Assembly: GCF_016863135.1 (NCBI RefSeq)
Contig: NZ_BOOH01000029.1
Span: 1-64,000, forward strand
Reading direction: 5' to 3'
Length of the DNA: 64,000 nt
Origin: Planobispora longispora
Lineage (GTDB): Bacteria > Actinomycetota > Actinomycetes > Streptosporangiales > Streptosporangiaceae
Shown here: positions 58,944 through 64,000 of the stretch, in pieces
Layout: each line of letters begins with the position of its first letter
Position numbering within the stretch: the first letter of the stretch is position 1
Translations under genes and position numbers: made by a program
Notes under the pieces: generated by a model
Seen by the model: the letters and a program-made list of their open reading frames with translations, nothing else
What the model was told of the DNA's origin: nothing
Databases searched by the model: none

Positions 58944-60086
58944 CTAGCGGCCGCGCGTGGGGGAGATGCCGAGCTGGAGCCCCTTGAGGCTGCTCGACTT
59001 CTTGCCCAGGCCGGCGGCGATGCGGCGCAGCTCGGCCGCCGCGGGGGCGTCGGGGTCGGTGAGCACGAGCGGCTTGCCCTCGTCGCCGCCCTCGCGCAGC
59101 CGCATGTCGATCGGGACCTGGCCGAGCAGCGGCACCCGGGCGCCGAGCGTGCGGGTGAGCGCGTCCGCCACCGTCTGGCCGCCGCCCTCGCCGAAGACGG
59201 AGATCTTCTCGTCGCAGTGCGGGCAGGGCAGCCAGGCCATGTTCTCGATGACGCCGGCGATCTGCTGGTGGGTCTGCGCGGCGATGGAGCCGGCGCGCTC
59301 GGCGACCTCGGCGGCGGCCTGCTGCGGGGTGGTCACCACCAGGATCTCCGCGGACGGCATGCGCTGGGCCACCGAGATCGCGATGTCGCCGGTGCCCGGG
59401 GGCAGGTCCATCAGCAGGACGTCCAGGTCACCCCAGTAGACGTCGGCGAGGAACTGGTGCAGCGCCCGGTCCAGCATGGGGCCGCGCCACACCACCGGGG
59501 TGTTGCCCTCGGGCTTGAACATGCCGACCGAGATCACCTTGATGTCGTGCGCCACCGGCGGCATGATCATGTCTTCGACCTTGGTGGGCCGCTCGGAGAC
59601 GCCCAGCATGCGGGGGACGCTGTGGCCGTAGATGTCGGCGTCCACGACGCCGACCTTCAGGCCGCTGGAGGCCATGGCCGCGGCCAGGTTCACCGTGACG
59701 GAGGACTTGCCGACGCCGCCCTTGCCGGAGGCCACCGCGAAGACGCGGGTCAGCGAGCCGGGCTTGGCGAACGGGATCTCCTTCTCGGGTCCGCGGTCGC
59801 CGCGCAGCTTGGTCTGGAGCGTCTTGCGCTGCTCGGTGCTCATGACGTCCATCTCCACCTGGACGCCGGTCACCCCGTCGATCTTGGAGACCGCGCTGGT
59901 GACGTCACGGGTGATGGTGTCCCTCATGGGGCAGCCCGCCACCGTGAGGAAGATGCCGACGCGCACGACCCCTTCGGGGGAGATGTCCACGCTTTTGACC
60001 ATGTCGAGCTCGGTGATCGGCCGACGGATCTCAGGGTCGTTGACGGTCGCGAGGGCGGCCGTTACCAGTTCCGGGGTAGGTGCCAT
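58944..60086 (-). CDS. mrp: Mrp/ApbC-type Fe-S cluster carrier ATPase
   Basis: A MIP18 (DUF59) domain fills residues 1-95 (ATVNDPEIRRPITELDMVKS). A P-loop ATPase follows with AVASGKGGVGKSSVTVNLAA, DADIYGHSVPRMLG and LLMDLPPGTGDIA. The CPHC motif near residue 285 should hold the bridging [4Fe-4S] cluster in a dimer. It carries clusters to target proteins. The start is GTG or ATG at 60086 (MAPTPELV). It is transcribed towards tatB, as in mycobacteria (Rv1229c). Confidence 0.94.
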   Translation of the reverse strand: MAPTPELVTAALATVNDPEIRRPITELDMVKSVDISPEGVVRVGIFLTVAGCPMRDTITRDVTSAVSKIDGVTGVQVEMDVMSTEQRKTLQTKLRGDRGPEKEIPFAKPGSLTRVFAVASGKGGVGKSSVTVNLAAAMASSGLKVGVVDADIYGHSVPRMLGVSERPTKVEDMIMPPVAHDIKVISVGMFKPEGNTPVVWRGPMLDRALHQFLADVYWGDLDVLLMDLPPGTGDIAISVAQRMPSAEILVVTTPQQAAAEVAERAGSIAAQTHQQIAGVIENMAWLPCPHCDEKISVFGEGGGQTVADALTRTLGARVPLLGQVPIDMRLREGGDEGKPLVLTDPDAPAAAELRRIAAGLGKKSSSLKGLQLGISPTRGR

Positions 60087-60273
60087 CGAAGTGTCGGCAT
60101 CAGACCGCCACCTCGGGGGCGACGGGGGCTGCCGTCCCTCCTTGTCTTGTGTCGTCCAGGCGTTCCAGCAGTGAGTCCATGGTACGAACCCAGCAGGGAT
60201 GCAGGGAATTCCGGTACCGGCGTGCGATGGACCGATTCGGACAATTCGCTATGTAGATGCGCATGCAACGTTC

Positions 60274-60285
60274 TAAGGTTACTCC
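60274..60285 (+). promoter_or_regulatory. -10 box for leaderless MarR gene
   Basis: TAAGGT (60274-60279) lies six bases before GTG 60286. Confidence 0.5.
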
Positions 60286-60756
60286 GTGACCGTGACGGCG
60301 AGCGAGTCGAGAGATGCCATCAGCCCCGAGGAGCTGGTGGTCTGGCGCATGCTCCAGCGGGCCCAGGTGCGCATCACCCGGCTGCTGGAGGCGGATCTGC
60401 TGGTCGAGCACGACCTGGCCCTGGCCTCGTACGACGTGCTCATGCAACTGTCGGAGTCACCCGATCGGCGGCTCCGGATGAACGACCTGGCCGAGCGGGT
60501 GCTGCTGTCGCGCAGCGGGCTGACCCGGCTCATCGACCGGCTCCAGCGCGACGGCCTGGTCGAACGCGAGGCCTGCGCCAGCGACGCGCGCGGCCTGTTC
60601 GCGGTCCTCACCGACGCCGGAGCCCTGCGCCTGGCCGAGGCCACCCCCACCTACCTGCGCGGGATCCGCGCCCGGTTCCTGGACGTCCTCGACACCGACG
60701 AACTGCGCCAGTGCGCGGCCATGCTCCACAAGCTGTTCCCGGGCTCCGACGTCTGA
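60286..60756 (+). CDS. MarR-family transcriptional regulator
   Basis: The winged helix is RLRMNDLAERVLLSRSGLTR with LIDRLQRDGLVEREACASDARG, flanked by dimerisation helices (WRMLQRAQVRITRLLEAD at the start). Length is 156 residues, usual for MarR. Ligand and target genes are unknown; the esterase gene 124 bases downstream on the same strand may be one. A terminator hairpin lies between them. Confidence 0.93.
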   Translation: MTVTASESRDAISPEELVVWRMLQRAQVRITRLLEADLLVEHDLALASYDVLMQLSESPDRRLRMNDLAERVLLSRSGLTRLIDRLQRDGLVEREACASDARGLFAVLTDAGALRLAEATPTYLRGIRARFLDVLDTDELRQCAAMLHKLFPGSDV

Positions 60757-60766
60757 GGCGGGTACG

Positions 60767-60796
60767 GCGGGGCGGTGACACGCCGCACCGCCCCGC
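60767..60796 (+). terminator. Hairpin after the MarR gene
   Basis: An 11-bp perfect stem (gcggggcggtg, 60767-60777, with caccgccccgc, 60786-60796) with an eight-base loop. Confidence 0.7.
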
Positions 60797-60867
60797 ACCC
60801 GTACGGCGGGAGGCGGTGCGGGCGCGCGGGGCCCGCGAAGCCGGTTGTCCGCGGGGGCTCCAGGCCG

Positions 60868-60880
60868 TAGCGTCCTGAAC
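60868..60880 (+). promoter_or_regulatory. -10 box for the esterase gene
   Basis: TAGCGT (60868-60873) ends seven bases before ATG 60881, the same box and spacing as at 46966-46979. Confidence 0.5.
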
Positions 60881-62308
60881 ATGATCGACGCTGTGGTGAG
60901 GACCGGGACGGGACTGGTCCGGGGGGCGGCCGGGGACGGCGTCGTCTCGTTCAAGGGGATTCCGTTCGCGGCGGCTCCGCAGGGGCCGCTCCGCTTCCGG
61001 GCGCCCGTGCCGCCGGCCGGCTGGGACGGGGTCCGGGACGCCGTCGCCTTCGGCGCCGCGCCGCCCCAGTCGCCGCCGGCGCCGGGCGTTCCCGCGATCT
61101 GGCGGCCCGGTGACGGGCTGGACTGCCTGACGGTGAACGTCTGGAGCCCGGACCCGGGCGCCGCCGGGCTGCCGGTCATGGTGTGGATCCACGGCGGGGC
61201 GTGGAAGATCGGCTCGTCGGGGATGCCGCAGTTCGACGGCGCCACGCTGGCCCGCTCGGGGGTCGTGGTGGTGACCTTCAACTACCGCGTGGGCTTCGAG
61301 GGGTTCGGCCGTCTGCCGGGCGCGCCGGACAATCGCGGGCTGCGCGACCAGATCGCGGCTCTGGAATGGGTGCAGGGCAATGTCTCCGCGTTCGGGGGCG
61401 ACCCCGGCAACGTGACCGTCTTCGGCCAGTCCGCGGGCGCGGCCTCGGCCGTTCTGCTGCTGGCGGCGCCGGGCGCCGGAGGTCTGTTCCGGCGGGTGAT
61501 CGCCCAGAGCGTCCCGGCCGGCTACCAGAGCCCCGCCGAGGCCGACCGGGCGACCGCGGCGCTGGCCGGGGCGGCCGGGGTGGCCGCCACGTGGGAGGAG
61601 CTGTCCGCGCTGCCGCCCGAGGCGATCCTGGCCGTCCAGGACGCGCCCCTGACCGGCCCCCGCGCGGGCGGCGGGGCGTTCGGGCCGGTCATCGACGGCG
61701 ATCTGGTCACCGGTCCGCCCTGGGAGGCCGCGCGCGCGGGCCGGGACACCGATCTGATCTGCGGCTTCACCCATGAGGAGTACCGGGGGTTCGGCCCGGT
61801 GGCGGATCCCGCCACGGTGGACCTGGCGGCCGTGGCGGAGGCGTTCGGGCTGGGCCCCGAGGCGGCCGGGGCCTACCGCGCCGCCTACCCCGGCAGCGCC
61901 GATGGCGAGATCTTCGTCACCATGATGTCCGACGCGCTGGGCCGGATGCCGACCACCCGGGTGGCCGAGGCCCACGCGGGGGCGGGCGGGCGGACGTGGC
62001 TGTACGACTTCGCCTGGCGGGGACCCGCGCTCGGCGCGGCGCACGGCATCGACGTGCCGTTCGTCTTCGGCGACGGCGACAGCCGGTTCGCGGCCCGTTT
62101 CCTGGGCTCGCCCCCGCCCGCCGGGTTCGCCGCCCTGTCCGGGGAGATCCGTACGGCCTGGACCTCCTTCGCCGCCACCGGCGACCCGGGCTGGCCGCGT
62201 TTCGACCCCGGCCACCGCCGGACCCGGATCTGGGACACCGTCCCCTCCGACGCGGTCTACCCCCTGGAGGGGTCCCGCCGCGTCTGGGAACGGGTCATGC
62301 CGCGCTGA
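60881..62308 (+). CDS. Type B carboxylesterase
   Basis: The fold signatures of the cholinesterase-like family are present: GVVSFKGIPFAAAPQGPLRF, DCLTVNVWSP, oxyanion hole IHGGAWKIG, nucleophile VFGQSAGAASAV and the catalytic histidine in GAAHGIDVPFVFG; the acid is in GFTHEEYR. Length is 475 residues with no signal peptide, so it is cytoplasmic. It hydrolyses esters of unknown structure. ATG 60881 is leaderless. It is convergent with the DUF1003 gene 13 bases away. Confidence 0.93.
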   Translation: MIDAVVRTGTGLVRGAAGDGVVSFKGIPFAAAPQGPLRFRAPVPPAGWDGVRDAVAFGAAPPQSPPAPGVPAIWRPGDGLDCLTVNVWSPDPGAAGLPVMVWIHGGAWKIGSSGMPQFDGATLARSGVVVVTFNYRVGFEGFGRLPGAPDNRGLRDQIAALEWVQGNVSAFGGDPGNVTVFGQSAGAASAVLLLAAPGAGGLFRRVIAQSVPAGYQSPAEADRATAALAGAAGVAATWEELSALPPEAILAVQDAPLTGPRAGGGAFGPVIDGDLVTGPPWEAARAGRDTDLICGFTHEEYRGFGPVADPATVDLAAVAEAFGLGPEAAGAYRAAYPGSADGEIFVTMMSDALGRMPTTRVAEAHAGAGGRTWLYDFAWRGPALGAAHGIDVPFVFGDGDSRFAARFLGSPPPAGFAALSGEIRTAWTSFAATGDPGWPRFDPGHRRTRIWDTVPSDAVYPLEGSRRVWERVMPR

Positions 62309-62321
62309 CCGGTCGCGGGGG

Positions 62322-62822
62322 TCAGCGGGCGCCGTTGGGGCGGGAGGCGGCCGGTTCGTACTCGTCGCGCAGTTCTTCCTGCAGATGCTGGAGTTCCGAG
62401 CGGATGTAGTCGCGGGTGGCGACCTCGCCGAGGGCGATGCGCAGGGCGGCGATCTCGCGGGTCAGGTACTCGACGTCGGCCTGGTTGCGCTCGGCCGCTC
62501 TGCGGTCGTGGTCGTTCTGGATCCGGTCCCGGTCGTCCTGGCGGTTCTGGGCCAGCAGGATCAGCGGGGCGGCGTAGGACGCCTGGAGGGAGAGCATGAG
62601 GGTCAGGAAGATGAACGGGTAGGGATCGAAGCGCCAGGACTCGGGGGCGAAGATGTTCCACAGGATCCAGAGGGCGACGAACCCGGTCATGTAGACGAGG
62701 AACCTGGCGGTGCCGAGGAAACGGGCGATCCGCTCCGACAGGCGTCCGAACGCCTCGCGGTCGTAGGACGGGCGCAGGCGTGGGCCCAGCTCCCTGGGCT
62801 GGTCGAGCCGGTCAGTCGTCAT
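62322..62822 (-). CDS. DUF1003 membrane protein
   Basis: Two membrane helices (FLVYMTGFVALWILWNIFA and FIFLTLMLSLQASYAAPLIL) are followed by a coiled, charged tail (NRQDDRDRIQNDHDRRAAER and LTREIAALRIALGEVA). This is the DUF1003 family, role unknown. ATG 62822 overlaps the stop of the MgtE-like gene by 11 bases, so both are co-expressed. The order matches mycobacterial Rv1231c-Rv1232c. Confidence 0.92.
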   Translation of the reverse strand: MTTDRLDQPRELGPRLRPSYDREAFGRLSERIARFLGTARFLVYMTGFVALWILWNIFAPESWRFDPYPFIFLTLMLSLQASYAAPLILLAQNRQDDRDRIQNDHDRRAAERNQADVEYLTREIAALRIALGEVATRDYIRSELQHLQEELRDEYEPAASRPNGAR

Positions 62823-64000
62823 GCTCGGTTCCTCCTCCGTTGTCCTCGTCCTCCCGCCAGTCGCCGGGGAGCAGGTGGTCCAGTACGTCGTCGACGGTGA
62901 CCGCGCCGACCAGGCGGCCCGCCTCGTCCACCACGGGCACCGCCACCAGGTCGTAGGTGGCCAGGTACGAGGTCACCTGTTTCAGGGTCAGATCAGGCCT
63001 GATCGGATCGAGGGAGTCGTCCATCACGGTACCGAGCAGAGTGGCCGGAGGCTCGCGGAGCAGGCGCTGGAAGTGGACCAGGCCGAGGAACCTGCCGGTG
63101 GGCGTCTCGACGGGCGGGCGGGACACGTAGACCTGGGTGGCCACGGCCGGGATGTGGTCCTGGTGGCGGATGTGGGCCAGCGCCTCGGCCACGGTCGAGT
63201 TGGGCGGCAGGATGATCGGTTCGGACGTCATGATGCCGCCCGCGGTGTTCTCGGGGTAGATCAGCAGGCGGCGGACCGGCGCCGCCTCCTCGGGCTCCAT
63301 CAGCGCCATCAGGGCCTCGGCCTGCTCGGCGGGGAGGTCCTGGAGCAGGTCGGCCGCGTCGTCGGGGTCCATCTCCTCCAGCACGTCGGCGGCCCGTTCC
63401 GGTTCGAGGCGGCTGAGGATGCCGATCTGGTCGTCTTCGGGGAGCTCTTCGAGGACCTCGGCGAGCCGTACGTCGTCGAGGGCGGCGGCCACCTCGGCCC
63501 GCCGCTTGTCGGACAGCGTGTGCAGGGCGCTGGCCAGGTCGGCGGCGCGCCCGCTCTCGAAGGCGGCGAGCAGGCCGGCCGCGCCCTGGTCCTTCTGCAC
63601 CGCGCTGAAGCCGCTGACCTCGCCCCAGTCCACGATCAGGTTCGCGCCCCGCCGCCGCAGGCCCAGGCCGGAGCCGCCCTTGACCAGCGCGACCTTGGTG
63701 ATCAGCCACTCCGAGGTCCTGGTCTTCTCCATGGCGAGGTCCAGCACCGTCATCCGCTCGCCGCCCGCCTCCACCGCCAGGTCGAGCATCTCGGCGATGA
63801 CCATCGACTCCGAGGCCCGCTGCTCGAACCTGCGCATGTTGATCCGGCCGCTGAAGACGATGGATCCCGATTCGATGCTGAGCACGCGGGTGATCGGCAC
63901 GAAGACCCGGCGGCGCGGCTGCACCTCCACCACCAGCCCGTGCACGGGTGGCGGCGCGGACCCTGAGACGGCGACCACCACGTCGCGCAACCGGCCGATC
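62812..64000 (-). CDS. MgtE N-terminal/CBS-domain protein, 5' end outside the window
   Basis: Frame 64000-62812 is open at the window edge (IGRLRDVVV), so the N-terminus is missing; the TTG at 63990 is not needed as start. The visible part has a PRC-barrel-like beginning (GRLRDVVVAV, RVFVPITRVLSIES), an MgtE N-domain with repeated helices (ALHTLSDKRRAEVAAALDDV, EELPEDDQIGILSRLEPERA), and two CBS domains (GGIMTSEPIILPPNSTVAEA, VDEAGRLVGAVTVDDVLDHL). No MgtE membrane domain is present, so it is not a magnesium channel itself. CBS pairs bind adenine nucleotides. Rv1232c is the mycobacterial counterpart. Confidence 0.9.
   Translation of the reverse strand, partial: IGRLRDVVVAVSGSAPPPVHGLVVEVQPRRRVFVPITRVLSIESGSIVFSGRINMRRFEQRASESMVIAEMLDLAVEAGGERMTVLDLAMEKTRTSEWLITKVALVKGGSGLGLRRRGANLIVDWGEVSGFSAVQKDQGAAGLLAAFESGRAADLASALHTLSDKRRAEVAAALDDVRLAEVLEELPEDDQIGILSRLEPERAADVLEEMDPDDAADLLQDLPAEQAEALMALMEPEEAAPVRRLLIYPENTAGGIMTSEPIILPPNSTVAEALAHIRHQDHIPAVATQVYVSRPPVETPTGRFLGLVHFQRLLREPPATLLGTVMDDSLDPIRPDLTLKQVTSYLATYDLVAVPVVDEAGRLVGAVTVDDVLDHLLPGDWREDEDNGGGTEHDD

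Overview
The window is chromosomal DNA of a very GC-rich actinobacterium. Evidence for this is the heavy G/C third-position bias, a mycothiol biosynthesis gene (mshB) and a mycothiol-dependent isomerase-type gene, actinobacterial small proteins (DUF3117, DUF4178, DUF6113), and many start codons that sit 6-8 bases after a TANNNT box, as expected for leaderless mRNAs. The gene order dapE - LOG - DivIVA-like - tag - DUF3117 - O-methyltransferase - sigE - rseA - htrA - tatB - mrp - DUF1003 - MgtE-like is a recalled actinobacterial synteny block, also found in mycobacteria around Rv1202-Rv1232c. Overall style suggests Streptosporangiales, but that is inference. No rRNA, tRNA, CRISPR array, insertion sequence or prophage was found.

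Layout. 1-3.3 kb: end of a proline-rich protein, a decayed serine hydrolase, two small genes and a LysR gene. 3.3-15.5 kb: two complete but different succinate dehydrogenase operons pointing away from each other. The first (minus strand) resembles the mycobacterial Sdh1 type; the second (plus strand) is the cytochrome b558 type. Each has a LysR gene beside it, and between them lies a histidine kinase, a lone receiver protein and a receiver-PP2C phosphatase. 15.5-17.4 kb: a MerR regulator and a Clp N-domain/HTH pair, each with readable promoter-operator DNA. 17.5-20.9 kb: a heterodimeric ABC exporter with strongly asymmetric ATP sites. 21-33 kb: peptidase, mycothiol, acylase, RraA, AAA ATPase and acetyltransferase genes, a catalytically stripped CysS-like protein and a P450 pseudogene.

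33.5-40 kb holds the most unusual locus. Two paralogous helix-turn-helix proteins flank a UvrD-type helicase that carries a RelE-like N-terminal domain, all on the minus strand, with the first two genes translationally coupled. 40-49 kb: methyltransferase, orphan lipoprotein, fdxA-dapC, dapE and two LOG-family genes. 49-64 kb: housekeeping and envelope-stress genes. SigE is a sigma factor with its zinc-binding anti-sigma factor and HtrA protease downstream, then TatB, the Fe-S carrier Mrp, a MarR/esterase pair and a partial MgtE-like gene.

How genes work together. The two SDH operons feed electrons from succinate to the quinone pool and are probably used under different conditions. DapC and DapE belong to lysine/diaminopimelate synthesis. 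MshB and the DinB/MDMPI-type protein belong to mycothiol metabolism. SigE-RseA-HtrA form an envelope-stress circuit with a likely autoregulatory ECF promoter. Many regulators (LysR x2, MerR, PaaX, MarR, HTH) have inverted repeats at their own promoters.
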